Below, in pieces: positions 7,931 through 17,702 of a stretch of 64,000 bases of DNA (position 1 is the first letter of the stretch; each line of letters opens with the position of its first letter). The position numbers were made by a program, and so were the translations under genes. The notes under the pieces were generated by a model. That model ran no database searches. It was given only the letters and a program-made list of their open reading frames with translations, and was not told the DNA's origin. The stretch lies in NCBI GenBank assembly GCA_963806045.1, contig CAWDWP010000020.1:62001-126000 (forward strand), written 5' to 3'. The stretch comes from DATCHW01 sp963806045. Lineage in GTDB: Bacteria > Bacteroidota > Ignavibacteria > Tepidaquicellales > Tepidaquicellaceae.

Positions 7931-9584
7931 ATGCCTAAAATCACAATTGACGGAAAAGAATTAGAGTTTAAACAAGGGCGAACGATAATTGAGGTTGCAA
8001 GAGAAAACGGAATCAACATTCCTCATTTCTGCTGGCATCCGGGTTTATCAGTATCGGGAAACTGCAGAATATGCCTCGTAGAAATTGAAAAACTACCAAA
8101 GCTTGCAATTGCCTGCTCTACACTCGCTTCAGATGGAATGGCTGTTCATACAAAATCCGAAAAGACAGTTGCCGCACAAAATGCAGTAATGGAATTCCTT
8201 TTAATCAATCATCCTCTTGACTGCCCGATTTGCGATGAGGCAGGAGAATGCAAGCTTCAGGATTATGCATATAAATACGGTATTGGAAAATCGCGTTTTG
8301 ATGAAGAAAAAAATTACAAAGATAAAAGAATAGACCTGGGTCCCAATGTAATGTTCGACCAGGAAAGATGCATTAGCTGTTCACGCTGCATCAGGTTTTG
8401 TGAAGAAATAGCAAAAGATCCGCAATTAACTTTTGTTAACAGGGGAGAAAAAGTTACAATTGAAACTTTCCCGGGAAAACAACTGGATAATCCTTATTCA
8501 ATGAATGTGATTGAGATTTGTCCCGTCGGTGCACTTACTTCAAAACACTTCCGATTCAGGTCACGGGTCTGGGATATGTCATTCACAGATAGCATATGCC
8601 CTGGCTGTTCACGGGGATGCAATACGATTATAGGTGTACGTAATAATGAGATATTAAGAATCGAACCAAGAAAAAATCTCGAAGTAAATGATTACTGGCT
8701 TTGCGATTACGGAAGACTAAATACTACCAAATATGTAAATGATGAAAAAACCCGTGTAAGTTCTCCTTTTATTAAACTCGATTCAAAAGGAAATGATAAA
8801 GAAGAAATCATTGAAGTTGAATGGGACGAAGCAATTTCAAAAGCACTTTACAAGCTAATGAATAAAGATAAGGAAATTCTTTTCGTAGCTTCACCGCATT
8901 CAACGCTTGAGGATAACTATGCATTAAAGAAATTTGCAAATGAAGTGTTTAAAAATGACAATATCATTTACATCCCTGAAATAGATGAAAATTTTGGTGA
9001 TGATTTATTAAAAAAATCAGATAAAACCCCGAATTCTAACGGACTGAAACTTCTGGGTATCAAACCATATTCCGAAAATGATCTGATACAATCTTAAAAA
9101 CGGAAAATATCAGTTTCTTTATATAATTAATTCGGATTTTTCAAAACTACCGGAGTATAAACAACTTGTAAAGAAAATTGATTTTGTTATTCAGCATCTT
9201 AATACAAAAAATGAGTTTTTCGAACATTCGAATGTTGTATTCTCTGAATCAACATATGCGGAGATAAACGGAACATTTGTAAACTTTAAAAACAGAATAC
9301 AGCGGATTAGACCAGCGGTAGCGACTCTTGAGCAGGAACGATTAATTGGTGAATTTTCGCAATCGAGACTCGATAAATTCGGTGCTCCAAATGACCGGTG
9401 GACTCACGGAACAAAATTCAATTCCAGACCCACATGGAAAATCCTCAAATTGCTTGCGAAAGCTATGGGACATGATTTTCTCTTTGAAAATTCCGAGGAA
9501 GTATTCACGGAATTTTGCAATAAAATCCTTGGTAAGAAAGGCTATGATTACGATACAGTAGGCTCTCAGGGTTTACAACTATAA
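7931..9584 (+). CDS. nuoG: NADH-quinone oxidoreductase subunit G (frameshifted)
   Basis: Electron-input subunit of complex I. In order: [2Fe-2S] ferredoxin domain (CWHPGLSVSGNCRICLVE), the His-Cys cluster segment (HPLDCPICDEAGECKLQD), two [4Fe-4S] motifs (CISCSRCIRFCEE and CPVGAL), then a molybdopterin-oxidoreductase-like domain beginning SICPGCSRGCN. The first frame stops at 9097. The protein resumes one frame over, around 9090-9096, as LKNGKYQFLYIINSDF and continues through RPTWKILKLLAKAMG to a stop at 9584. A one-base insertion explains this. Joined length is about 550 residues, short for NuoG but with all iron-sulfur ligands. No other nuo genes are in the window. The downstream hydrolase starts 6 bp later. 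Confidence 0.9.
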
Positions 9585-9590
9585 TTCTTT

Positions 9591-10382
9591 ATGAAAGAAT
9601 TTTTTACAGGAGATATCTGTGTTTATGATTTTGAAGGGAGCGGGAAACCGCTTCTTTTCGTTCATGCCTTCCCTTTCGACCATAATATGTGGGAATATCA
9701 GGTAAAACATTTCAGGACTAATTATCACGTAATTACATTTGACATTCGGGGGTTCGGAAAAAGCAAGGATTCGTTTAATTTCATTTATACAATGGAAGAC
9801 TTTGCAAATGATATTTTAAATATTATTGAACACTTAAAACTTAAAGAAGTAAATATCTGCGGTCTATCAATGGGAGGTTATATAGTACAACGCGCAGTAA
9901 TAAAATATCAGGATAAATTTTCTTCAATGATACTTTCAGACACGAAAGCAGAGAGAGATGGAAATGAAGATGTCATCAAAAGAGCTAAGTATATAAGTAA
10001 TTTGAAAAAATACGGAACTGCCGGCGAAGCCGACAAATTCATGAAACGGCTTATGTACAGGGATAATTATGAGAATAAAAGATTGTATAAATTCATTGAG
10101 GATATTATTAACCTGCAAAGTGCTGAAGCAATGTGCGGCGCTTCACTTGCAATGGCAACAAGAACAAACACATTAGATTATTTTGGAACGATTAATATTC
10201 CTTCGTTAATATTAATCGGAGATAACGATACTTTTACACCAATCGAATATTCAAAAAAGATGGAATCTAAACTTAAAAATTGCGAATTAAAAATTATACC
10301 AAATTCCGGACACTTAAGCCCTCTGGAAAATCCGGAGGCATTTAATTCATACCTTTCGGAATTTCTTAAAAAGAATAAATAA
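9591..10382 (+). CDS. alpha/beta hydrolase
   Basis: This 263-residue alpha/beta-hydrolase-fold enzyme shows the oxyanion region LLFVHAFPFDHNMW (about 21-34), DIRGFGKS, the nucleophile elbow GLSMGGY (about 93-99), the acid region IGDNDTFTP (about 207-215) and the catalytic His in NSGHLSPLENP (about 238-248). The substrate cannot be read from sequence: members include esterases, lactonases and C-C hydrolases. It starts 6 bp after nuoG, so it is likely the last gene of the rho-rng-nuoG transcript. No signal peptide, so cytosolic. Confidence 0.88.
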   Translation: MKEFFTGDICVYDFEGSGKPLLFVHAFPFDHNMWEYQVKHFRTNYHVITFDIRGFGKSKDSFNFIYTMEDFANDILNIIEHLKLKEVNICGLSMGGYIVQRAVIKYQDKFSSMILSDTKAERDGNEDVIKRAKYISNLKKYGTAGEADKFMKRLMYRDNYENKRLYKFIEDIINLQSAEAMCGASLAMATRTNTLDYFGTINIPSLILIGDNDTFTPIEYSKKMESKLKNCELKIIPNSGHLSPLENPEAFNSYLSEFLKKNK

Positions 10383-10400
10383 AGCTATTAATCAATAACT

Positions 10401-10994
10401 TTATTTCTCATCAAGATATTTATCAATAGCAGAAGTCAGTTCATAATCGTCAGGCTGTACTTTAGGTTTAAACCTGCTAACTACATTTCCTTTTTTGTCT
10501 ATAATAAATTTTTCAAAATTCCAGCTTACTTCACCGGCAGGTTCAGTCTGTGTTAATTTAGTGTATAACGGGCATTTTGAATCACCAAGTACAAGAACTT
10601 TATCGAATAATGTAAATGTAACATTATACGTTGTTGTACAGAAATTTTTGATTTCCTCAATAGTTCCGGGTTCCTGACCGCCAAAATCGTTGCACGGAAA
10701 TGCTAATATTTCAAAGCCCCTGTCTTTGTATTTTTCGTAAAGACTTTCAAGGCCTGCATATTGCGGAGTGTTTCCGCATTTTGATGCAACATTCACTATC
10801 AGCAATACTTTTCCTTTATAATCAGACAGTGATTTTTCAGTACCCTCCATTGTCCGGACTTTAATATCTGAAATATTAGGATTGTTTGTTTTGCCTTCAG
10901 ACTTTGCAATTGAATTATCTTTATAATTCCCTGCAGAAATAAATGCAACCATACTCATTATGAGTAATGCTATTAAAAAAGATTTTTTTAACAT
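10401..10994 (-). CDS. glutathione peroxidase-family thiol peroxidase, exported
   Basis: The product has 197 residues with an N-terminal hydrophobic signal (about 4-22) and a thioredoxin-like GPx fold. NVASKCGNTPQYAGLESLY carries the peroxidatic Cys, FPCNDFGGQEPGT the catalytic Gln and resolving-Cys region, and VSWNFEKFIID the conserved Trp-Asn. It is a Cys (not Sec) enzyme that probably uses thioredoxin to reduce peroxides in the periplasm. Convergent with the upstream hydrolase (18-bp gap) and divergent from the MFS gene, with a 120-bp shared promoter region. Confidence 0.9.
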   Translation of the reverse strand: MLKKSFLIALLIMSMVAFISAGNYKDNSIAKSEGKTNNPNISDIKVRTMEGTEKSLSDYKGKVLLIVNVASKCGNTPQYAGLESLYEKYKDRGFEILAFPCNDFGGQEPGTIEEIKNFCTTTYNVTFTLFDKVLVLGDSKCPLYTKLTQTEPAGEVSWNFEKFIIDKKGNVVSRFKPKVQPDDYELTSAIDKYLDEK

Positions 10995-11114
10995 ATTATT
11001 TATAATTTAAATTATGTTTTTTTGTATATAAGAACATATTAAGTTCCATAAAAAGTTCATTCAAATCTAAAACTCGGAGAAATATACAGAAAACAGTAGT
11101 TAATATATCCGTTT

Positions 11115-12296
11115 ATGACAAAATCAAAAATTTCCAAAACAGTCTGGATTTTATGCTTTGTGAGTTTTTTCACCGATATAGCCAGTGAAATGTTATACCC
11201 TGTAATGCCAATTTATTTAAAAAGCATCGGATTTTCTGCACTCATTATCGGATTACTCGAAGGATTTGCTGAAGCGACTGCAGGATTCAGCAAGGGATAT
11301 TTTGGAAATTTTTCAGACAGGACAGGTAAACGAGCACCTTTTATTCAGTTCGGATATGGCTTAAGCTCTGTTTCGAAACCGATGCTGGCAGCTTTTGTTT
11401 ATCCTCTCTGGATTTTCTTTGCAAGAACTATTGACAGGCTTGGAAAAGGAATCCGCACTTCCGCAAGAGATGCGATGCTATCCGCTGAATCAACTCCCGA
11501 AACGAAAGGCAGAGTATTCGGACTCCACAGGGCGCTTGATACAGCAGGCGCTTTTATAGGACCTGTATTTGCTTTAATATTTCTGTCAATTTATACGGAT
11601 AATTTTAAAGCTCTTTTTCTTGTTGCTTTCATCCCGGGGTTATTCGCCGTAGCTCTTTCATTCCTCATCAAAGATAAAAAAACAGAGGCAAAACCGAATA
11701 TACCGGGTAGAGGTTTTTTTTCATTTTTAGGTTACTGGAAAATAGCGGGAAAAGAATACAAAAAATTAGTAATCGGATTGCTTGCGTTCGCATTGATAAA
11801 CAGCTCGGATATTTTTCTTCTTTTAATGATAAAGCAAATCGGATATTCAAATACAGAGGTAATAGGTGCATATATATTTTACAATTTCATTTATGCCGTT
11901 TCTTCATATCCAATTGGAATGCTTGCTGATAAATTAGGCTTAAAAAAAATATTTATCACCGGACTTTTTATATTTGCAGCCGTATATGGAGGAATGTCAT
12001 TTCAGCCCTCGCTGATTTTAATATTTGTAATATTTTTCTTTTACGCACTTTACGCATCTGCAACAGAAAGTATTTCCAAAGCGTGGATAACAAATATTTC
12101 AAAGAAAGAAGACTCAGCCACAGCCATAGGATTCTTCACCGGATTCAGCAGTATTTTTACAATGCTGGCAAGTGTAATTGCCGGATTTTTATGGAGCACA
12201 TTTTCACCACCGGTTACGTTTGCAGTGTCTGCAATAGGAGCAGTCCTCGTGGCTTTTTATTTAATATTTGTTTTTAAAAACCCGGCGAATTATTAA
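11115..12296 (+). CDS. MFS transporter
   Basis: This 393-residue, 11-12-TM protein has the family A-like motif between TM2 and TM3 (GYFGNFSDRTGKRAP) and DRLGKGIRTSARDA between TM4 and TM5, typical of a widespread uncharacterised MFS subgroup of putative drug or metabolite exporters. In the second half GMLADKLGLKK repeats the motif. It stands alone, divergent from the peroxidase. Substrate unknown. Confidence 0.88.
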   Translation: MTKSKISKTVWILCFVSFFTDIASEMLYPVMPIYLKSIGFSALIIGLLEGFAEATAGFSKGYFGNFSDRTGKRAPFIQFGYGLSSVSKPMLAAFVYPLWIFFARTIDRLGKGIRTSARDAMLSAESTPETKGRVFGLHRALDTAGAFIGPVFALIFLSIYTDNFKALFLVAFIPGLFAVALSFLIKDKKTEAKPNIPGRGFFSFLGYWKIAGKEYKKLVIGLLAFALINSSDIFLLLMIKQIGYSNTEVIGAYIFYNFIYAVSSYPIGMLADKLGLKKIFITGLFIFAAVYGGMSFQPSLILIFVIFFFYALYASATESISKAWITNISKKEDSATAIGFFTGFSSIFTMLASVIAGFLWSTFSPPVTFAVSAIGAVLVAFYLIFVFKNPANY

Positions 12297-12350
12297 TATC
12301 CTAACTACCTTTCAACATTTCTGCGTTTCAACTCTTCTACTTTTTTTACC

Positions 12351-12692
12351 TTACTTATTTTCTTTTATAATATATTCTTCGACGGGTTTATCATTAATAA
12401 GATGATTTTGAATAATCATTTCTAAAACATCAGGTGAACAGGAGTGATACCATACTTTATCAGGATAGACCACAGCAATCGGTCCGTTTACACATATCTT
12501 GAAACATTTTGCACGTGTTCTCAGGATACCACCTTTTTCTAATTTAAGTTCTTTAATCCTTTTTTTCAAATAACTCCAGGATTTATCTCCGTCATTATAC
12601 TTCTTGCATTTGGATTCATTGCACAGGAATATATGTTTCTTTACTTTTTTGATTCCACGAACTTTGGCTTTTTTAATTATGTCTTTACTCAA
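12351..12692 (-). CDS. thioredoxin-like [2Fe-2S] ferredoxin
   Basis: The product has 113 residues with the cysteine pattern of thioredoxin-fold [2Fe-2S] ferredoxins: CNESKC (about 24-29), then CFKIC (about 63-67) followed by NGPIAVVYPDKVWY, the conserved Gly-Pro-x-x-x-x-x-Pro stretch after the cluster loop. Such proteins carry electrons and are often related to the C-terminal part of NuoE. Monocistronic with no visible partner next to it. The partner may be elsewhere in the genome. Confidence 0.88.
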   Translation of the reverse strand: MSKDIIKKAKVRGIKKVKKHIFLCNESKCKKYNDGDKSWSYLKKRIKELKLEKGGILRTRAKCFKICVNGPIAVVYPDKVWYHSCSPDVLEMIIQNHLINDKPVEEYIIKENK

Positions 12693-12921
12693 TAGATTTC
12701 TTTTTTAAATTTGAAAATAAGATAATGTATTAATTGAAACTTCAAAAGTCGTATATTTTGTATGTTCTTATTTTTTTATATCCCATCCCCTACTAACAAC
12801 TCACTACTATCTACTTATATTATTTTCCATTGTAAATTATTTGCTTTATAATGATGAAATCAATTATTATATTTTACGAAAGTTAATAAAATTAAAAATA
12901 TTTAAATTATTTATTAAAACA

Positions 12922-13398
12922 ATGGCAGATTTTGATTTGGAATTTCTAATCGAAGCAATCAGGCTTTCGAGAGAAAATATTACAGATGGCTTAGGAGGTC
13001 CTTTTGGTGCTGTAATAGTAAAAGACGGTAAAATAATCGGTGAAGGTAAAAATGAAGTGCTTGAGTCAAACGACCCCACTGCACACGCTGAAATACAGGC
13101 AATCAGGAATGCAAGTAAACATCTTAACAACTATGATTTGCAGGGCTGTGAAATTTATACGAGCTGTGAACCTTGCCCGATGTGTTTAGCAGCCATTTAC
13201 TGGGCAAGAATTGATTATATTTATTTTGCGAATACTAAGAAAGATGCTGCGGATATTGGTTTTGATGATGATTTTATATATAAAGAATTATCATTACCCG
13301 AAAATGAAAGAAAAATTAAAATGGTGCGATATAATTTGGAAGATGCAAAAAAAGTATTTCTTGACTGGCTTAAACTTGAAAACAAAATCCTATATTAA
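12922..13398 (+). CDS. guaD: guanine deaminase / nucleoside deaminase
   Basis: The CDA-fold zinc deaminase is about 158 residues from the ATG at 12922, preferred over an upstream in-frame start at 12841 because homologues begin near this point and the extra 27 residues are AT-rich translation. Zinc ligands and the proton shuttle are in PTAHAEIQAI (His, Glu) and CEPCPMCLAAI (two Cys). GGPFGAVIVKDG, YWARID, GFDDDFIYKE and the C-terminal aromatic tail match the B. subtilis GuaD type, which turns guanine into xanthine. Single gene, no purine genes nearby. Confidence 0.88.
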   Translation: MADFDLEFLIEAIRLSRENITDGLGGPFGAVIVKDGKIIGEGKNEVLESNDPTAHAEIQAIRNASKHLNNYDLQGCEIYTSCEPCPMCLAAIYWARIDYIYFANTKKDAADIGFDDDFIYKELSLPENERKIKMVRYNLEDAKKVFLDWLKLENKILY

Positions 13399-13399
13399 A

Positions 13400-13497
13400 A
13401 TCTGAATCCTCAAATATCAGTGAAATCATTTTAATCATTTCTAATCAATGTCATCATTTTAATCATTTCTAATCAGTGATCTAATCAGTGATTTTCT
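13400..13497. repeat. TGATTAGAAATGATTAAAATGATT-type repeat tract
   Basis: Between guaD and the next convergent gene the DNA consists of tandem imperfect copies of atcattttaatcatttctaatca, twice over, ending in atctaatcagtgattt. The same family occurs at 2413-2456, 16295-16340, 54508-54545 and 56702-56720. No gene is present. Confidence 0.7.
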
Positions 13498-14301
13498 TTA
13501 AAATCCAAGATATACATGTGTTCCAAGTGAAATATTCCCGATATTTTTTGTTCTGTTCATTGCAAGAGGGCTATCCTGCCATGCCTCTGAAAAGAAATTT
13601 GAATAGCTTAATTCGACATCACCAATTAACATATCCGAAAGGTTGAACGAATATCCTATTCCTGTTCTGACACCCTGGAGCCATCTGGCATCTGAATATT
13701 CAGCTATAGGATAGGAATATGAATTATTATAATTCCCATTATAACTATTATAAGAATAAAATTCTCTTACTCTGTCTAATTTTTCGGATGTATATTGAAC
13801 TCCATAACCTGCAAGCAGGTACAAAGGCACACGCATTGAAGCAAAGGGATAAAATTTTACAGTTGCCATTATAGGAACTGCAAGCAGAGTAGAATTATCA
13901 TACCTGTCAGTATAATCAGAATTTCCATATGTTCCATACTGATATTGAGGATCGGGATGACCATATCCGTGCCATATAATTCCGGTATTTAGTTCAATCG
14001 CCATATGTTTAGATGGTTTGAATCCAAAAGTCATATCTGCCTGTAAGGGATTCATCGATGTATTATCATTATAGTAATCATCATAATTATACCTGTTATA
14101 ATAAAAATTATTATTATAATCATTTTGAGGATAGGTGAATCTCATTGCAAAACGGTTACCGAAATCACCACCGGTATAAGTTGAAACGCTTGTCCCAAAT
14201 CCAAAATAGAAATATCTCTCTTTTAGACGGACCTGTCCCATTACATTTCCATAAAAGACAAAAATGAGGAATAAAATAAACGGTATATTATATTTTTTCA
14301 T
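13498..14301 (-). CDS. outer-membrane beta-barrel protein, Tyr/Asn-rich
   Basis: This 267-residue protein has a signal peptide (about 4-22) and a run of alternating aromatic/polar beta strands (RYFYFGFGTSVSTY, MAIELNTGIIW, IMATVKFYPFASMRVPLYLLAGYG, IGDVELSYSNFF), ending in HVYLGF, the C-terminal Phe typical of outer-membrane barrels. Two Tyr/Asn-rich loops (about residues 53-80 and 183-200) are low complexity. The likely fold is an OmpA/OmpW-size barrel. Function unknown. It is close to chrA (57 bp) on the same strand and would be transcribed after it. Confidence 0.75.
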   Translation of the reverse strand: MKKYNIPFILFLIFVFYGNVMGQVRLKERYFYFGFGTSVSTYTGGDFGNRFAMRFTYPQNDYNNNFYYNRYNYDDYYNDNTSMNPLQADMTFGFKPSKHMAIELNTGIIWHGYGHPDPQYQYGTYGNSDYTDRYDNSTLLAVPIMATVKFYPFASMRVPLYLLAGYGVQYTSEKLDRVREFYSYNSYNGNYNNSYSYPIAEYSDARWLQGVRTGIGYSFNLSDMLIGDVELSYSNFFSEAWQDSPLAMNRTKNIGNISLGTHVYLGF

Positions 14302-14358
14302 ATATACTCCTTTTTAATATTTTTACTTAAAAAATTGCAATTTTGTTTCAGTATTTTA

Positions 14359-15531
14359 TTAAAAAATGAAAAATCTTATCAAAATCCCTGCAAAAGCCGC
14401 TAATATAATAATATAAATCGGTTTAAATTTCGTAAAAAATAATACCGGAAGAGCTGCAAAGAATAAAATAAATGTCGGAATATCCGTGATTGCATCTTTC
14501 GAGAGTATGAAGGCAACTGAAAGAATTGCCCCTATTGCCGCTGCATTTGCTCCCTTAATGAGGGATTTCAGATAGAAATTATCTTTGAATTTTGAAATTC
14601 TTGGAGCAAGTATCATAATGAAAATGAATGTCGGGAAAAAAATACAGAACGTTGCAACTATCGCACCGGGAATTCCCTGCGTCATATATCCTATGAAAGT
14701 GGAAGTGATTACTACAGGTCCCGGTGTAATCTGTCCGAATGCAATTCCATCAATAAATTCTTTTGCGGTAAGCCAATGCCTCGCATCGACAACCTCCTGG
14801 CTCAGAACTCCGACAATTACAAAACCGCTGCCGTATGTCAGGCTTCCGACTTTCATAAATAAAATTGCCATTTCAAGAAGTCCGGAAACTGATATTTCTT
14901 TAATAAACAAAAATATCTTTGCAAATAATAATCCGATTGATGTAATCGCAAATAAAGAAAAAGAATTCAGTTTGTTTTTATCAATCTTTTTTTCTTTAAT
15001 AGTAAAATATATCATTGACAGGATTGCAGCACCGATAATAAGAAATATTATATAAACTTTGAAGAATACTGTCAGTACAATAGCTGCAGCGAAGAGAAAA
15101 TAAAGGAATATTTCTTTCTTGAGAATCGAGGTACTAAGTTTATATCCCGAATAAAAAATTATTGCAATAATCACAGGACTCAATCCGTAGAGACCATATA
15201 CTATATACGTAATATCTTTATATGCCGAATAAAAAATTGAAAAAATTAAAACCAATATGAATGAAGGCAAAACAAGACCGAATCCCGCTGATACCGCACC
15301 CCAAAAACCTTTCTTGAAATAGCCAAAATAAACTGCAACCTGAAAAGCAAGAGGACCGGGAGCAATTTGTGAATAGCCGAAAATATCCTCGAAATCACTG
15401 AATTTTAGCCATTTTTTTTCCATTACAAGTTCATAACGAAGAGTATCTATAATTGCAAGCGGACCACCGAAAACCGTTGCCCCAAGATAAAGGAAATATC
15501 TGAATAAGCCGAAATTAGTAATTTCTGACAA
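14359..15531 (-). CDS. chrA: chromate transporter, ChrA family, two-domain
   Basis: The protein has 390 residues, 10-12 TM segments and the internal duplication of long-chain CHR proteins. The first half carries FGGPLAIIDTLRYELV and YSQIAPGPLAFQVAVYFGY. The second carries GSLTYGSGFVIVGVLSQEVV and FGQITPGPVVITSTFIGY. These PGP and GG motifs are the family signature. Members export chromate or related oxyanions, though many genomic copies have no proven substrate. First gene of a minus-strand pair with the barrel protein downstream. Confidence 0.92.
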   Translation of the reverse strand: MSEITNFGLFRYFLYLGATVFGGPLAIIDTLRYELVMEKKWLKFSDFEDIFGYSQIAPGPLAFQVAVYFGYFKKGFWGAVSAGFGLVLPSFILVLIFSIFYSAYKDITYIVYGLYGLSPVIIAIIFYSGYKLSTSILKKEIFLYFLFAAAIVLTVFFKVYIIFLIIGAAILSMIYFTIKEKKIDKNKLNSFSLFAITSIGLLFAKIFLFIKEISVSGLLEMAILFMKVGSLTYGSGFVIVGVLSQEVVDARHWLTAKEFIDGIAFGQITPGPVVITSTFIGYMTQGIPGAIVATFCIFFPTFIFIMILAPRISKFKDNFYLKSLIKGANAAAIGAILSVAFILSKDAITDIPTFILFFAALPVLFFTKFKPIYIIILAAFAGILIRFFIF

Positions 15532-15702
15532 TTATAATAAAAATAAATTATAGAATTAAAATCAAATATATGGAATAATAATAATATTCAAAAATAAATA
15601 CATATAAATTGCAAACATACCCCAAGAAAAACTTCGTATTAGAACGGATTAACATTGTTCTATGTTATATGTCGTTAAGTTTAATATTAAACTAATAAAA
15701 TT

Positions 15703-16065
15703 ATGAAAAACATAATAATTGCCTTAACTTTGATGATGATATTATTTGGATGCAATAAATCATCAGATTACGGTACTAACGTTATTGTTCCTCCTGCTTC
15801 ACCTCATACTTTTACTGTCGGGGGAACATCATTTTCTCCGAATTTTGATTCAGCACACGTTGGCGATACAATGCATTTCAGGTGGTCAAATGGTTCACAT
15901 ACAACTACTTCAGTATCTATTCCTACGGGTGCGGCAACCTGGAGTACTCCGTTAAATTCTTCAAGTACTTCATTTGATTATATAGTTACTGTTGCGGGTA
16001 CTTATAATTTCCAATGCAACATTCACTATTTAATGGGTATGACCGGTTCTTTTATTGTTAGATAA
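15703..16065 (+). CDS. cupredoxin-like blue copper lipoprotein
   Basis: This 120-residue protein has a lipoprotein signal ending LFGC (acylated Cys17), followed by a single plastocyanin/azurin-like domain. The copper ligand set is visible: His66 in NGSHTTTS, then Cys105, His108 and Met111 or Met113 in FQCNIHYLMGMTG. SFIVR forms the last strand. It is probably a periplasmic or outer-membrane-anchored electron carrier. No copper oxidase or reductase lies beside it, so its partner is unknown. Confidence 0.88.
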   Translation: MKNIIIALTLMMILFGCNKSSDYGTNVIVPPASPHTFTVGGTSFSPNFDSAHVGDTMHFRWSNGSHTTTSVSIPTGAATWSTPLNSSSTSFDYIVTVAGTYNFQCNIHYLMGMTGSFIVR

Positions 16066-16346
16066 TTTCTGTCAACAGTTTATAAGAATTGTAAGGAAAG
16101 TAAAAACTAATCCTGTGATTTAATGTAATCGGATGATTTTAATTGTCCTCCAATTTGTCATTCCCTCCTCCGAGCGGGGGGTACCCTTTGGGTCATCTAG
16201 TCTCGTATTCTTCATCCCGTAAATCCTGTTCTTTATCCAGTTTATCCAGTCTGATGTTTTACTTAACTAACTCAACTAACTTAATAAACTTGATGAACTT
16301 TTTTAATCATCTTAATCAGTTTAATCAGTTTTTTCAGTGATTTTTT
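16066..16346. repeat. gene-free stretch with degenerate repeats
   Basis: Contains a C/G-rich segment (ccctcctccgagcggggggtaccc, 16160-16183), a TATCCAGTTTATCCAG tract (16205-16255) and an AATCATCTTAATCAGTTTAATCAG tract (16290-16340). These belong to the same repeat classes seen in other gaps. The open frame across it on the plus strand is low complexity and not considered a gene. Confidence 0.6.
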
Positions 16347-16673
16347 TTACCGCTTCATCTCGGGGAACTTGATTACTATTCCGGAAGCGACTTCATTTAA
16401 GAAATGAATATACGGAGCGCCGATAACTCCACCGTTCATCATAGCGTCTTTTAGTTCCTGAGAATTCATAAATTTTTTGGCATTTTCAAAACTATCCCAC
16501 GTGAATAGCAAGAATATATCATTCGGTTTATCTTCAGGACAAAATATTTGAAATGTTTTTTCTCCTCCTTTTCTTCTTATATCAATAAATTCATCAAATA
16601 CTCGCTTCCAATTTTGATAGTCTTTGACTTGATGAAAAACGTGCACATAATTTTGATTTGATTCTTTATCCAT
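16347..16673 (-). CDS. small cytosolic protein, dimeric alpha/beta-barrel-like (unknown function)
   Basis: This 108-residue protein has the layout of ferredoxin-like dimeric alpha/beta-barrel proteins (antibiotic-monooxygenase/EthD-like): strand YVHVFHQV, helix DYQNWKRVFDEF, strand TFQIFCPE, strand DIFLLFTWDS, helix ENAKKFMNSQELKDAM, strand PYIHFL. No catalytic motif is recognisable and no signal peptide is present. It is isolated between opposite-strand genes, so context gives no help. Confidence 0.6.
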   Translation of the reverse strand: MDKESNQNYVHVFHQVKDYQNWKRVFDEFIDIRRKGGEKTFQIFCPEDKPNDIFLLFTWDSFENAKKFMNSQELKDAMMNGGVIGAPYIHFLNEVASGIVIKFPEMKR

Positions 16674-16850
16674 TTTGTTACCCTTTCAGTTAAAAAATTT
16701 AAAGTACAAATCAAAACAACCTGATGTAAATAATAATTCCTGAATCATTTTCTTAAATATTATTTCACTTAATTTTGAATTTACCTCTATTTTGTTTCAA
16801 ATTGCTATATATATCTAATAAAGGTATTTTTATATAATTAAGATAAAATT

Positions 16851-17702
16851 ATGAAAATCAGAAATAATTTATTAATATTTTCTTCGGTTGCTATTTTATT
16901 TTTTCTTTTTTCTTTCTGCAATAAACAAACCTCAGGAATACAAACAAAAGATACAAAGGTTATAGTTAAGGATTCCGTTGAGAAAATTAAAACAAATATT
17001 CCTGCCGGATTAAAAAAACTCGTTAAAGCTTATCCTGATTTTATCGATTCTGCAGATACCAAATATTTGTACTGGAAAGACGGAACGAAAATGCTGTATG
17101 ATGACGGTAAGGAAAAAGGTTTTGAAGAAATGCTTGAAAATGCATCTCTGAACGACCAGATGTCGCAGGAATATAGTATGGGAGATGATTTTGAAAATCC
17201 TCCTCCTGAAAACTTTGAGCCCGGCAGAATCAGGAATGAGGAATTCTTTAAAAAAATGTACGGTATGAGTTCCGGAGCCGTTAACGGTAAACTTGTAAAT
17301 GTAACGTGGATGCCAAAAACGATTGGTTTGAATGTAATCTTTACATCCGTGAATGATGCCAATGTTCAGCTTGAAGCAGTGTCAAGGGAACTTGATAATT
17401 TACCCGACAATCTGAAAAAATATCTGACCCGGCTTGGAGGAACGTTTTACTGGAGAGTGATTGCAGGTACAAACAGGTTAAGTATGCACAGTTTTGGAAT
17501 TGCAATCGATATTAATACAGATTACTCAAACTACTGGCAATGGGACGGAGGCAAGAAAGGAAAAATTGAATACAGAAACAGAATACCAATGGAAATTGTA
17601 AAGATTTTTGAAAAGTATGGTTTCATCTGGGGCGGCAAGTGGTACCACTATGACACAATGCATTTCGAATACAGACCTGAACTTCTGGTGAGTGCGGAAT
17701 AA
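16851..17702 (+). CDS. M15-family peptidoglycan peptidase, lipoprotein
   Basis: This 283-residue protein has a hydrophobic leader ending LFSFC (lipobox, Cys about 23). Its C-terminal half is a VanY/endolysin-like M15 peptidase: SMHSFGIAIDINTDYSNYW supplies the zinc-binding His and Asp, and YHYDTMHFEYRPELL supplies the catalytic-side His pair. Such enzymes cut D-Ala-D-Ala or L-Ala-D-Glu bonds in peptidoglycan. Here it is anchored in the periplasm. Monocistronic, followed by a repeat-rich gap. Confidence 0.85.
   Translation: MKIRNNLLIFSSVAILFFLFSFCNKQTSGIQTKDTKVIVKDSVEKIKTNIPAGLKKLVKAYPDFIDSADTKYLYWKDGTKMLYDDGKEKGFEEMLENASLNDQMSQEYSMGDDFENPPPENFEPGRIRNEEFFKKMYGMSSGAVNGKLVNVTWMPKTIGLNVIFTSVNDANVQLEAVSRELDNLPDNLKKYLTRLGGTFYWRVIAGTNRLSMHSFGIAIDINTDYSNYWQWDGGKKGKIEYRNRIPMEIVKIFEKYGFIWGGKWYHYDTMHFEYRPELLVSAE

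Noticed and set aside
9085..9100. Programmed frameshift in nuoG
   Set aside because: No slippery heptamer with a downstream stem or a release-factor-like context is seen, and many other genes here are broken the same way, so an indel error is simpler.
12841..12921. Longer N-terminus of the guanine deaminase
   Set aside because: The extra residues are AT-rich and not family-like. The ATG at 12922 matches the usual start.
16143..16340. Small plus-strand gene
   Set aside because: The translation is Ser/Asn/Leu low complexity from repeat tracts, with no ribosome-binding site.
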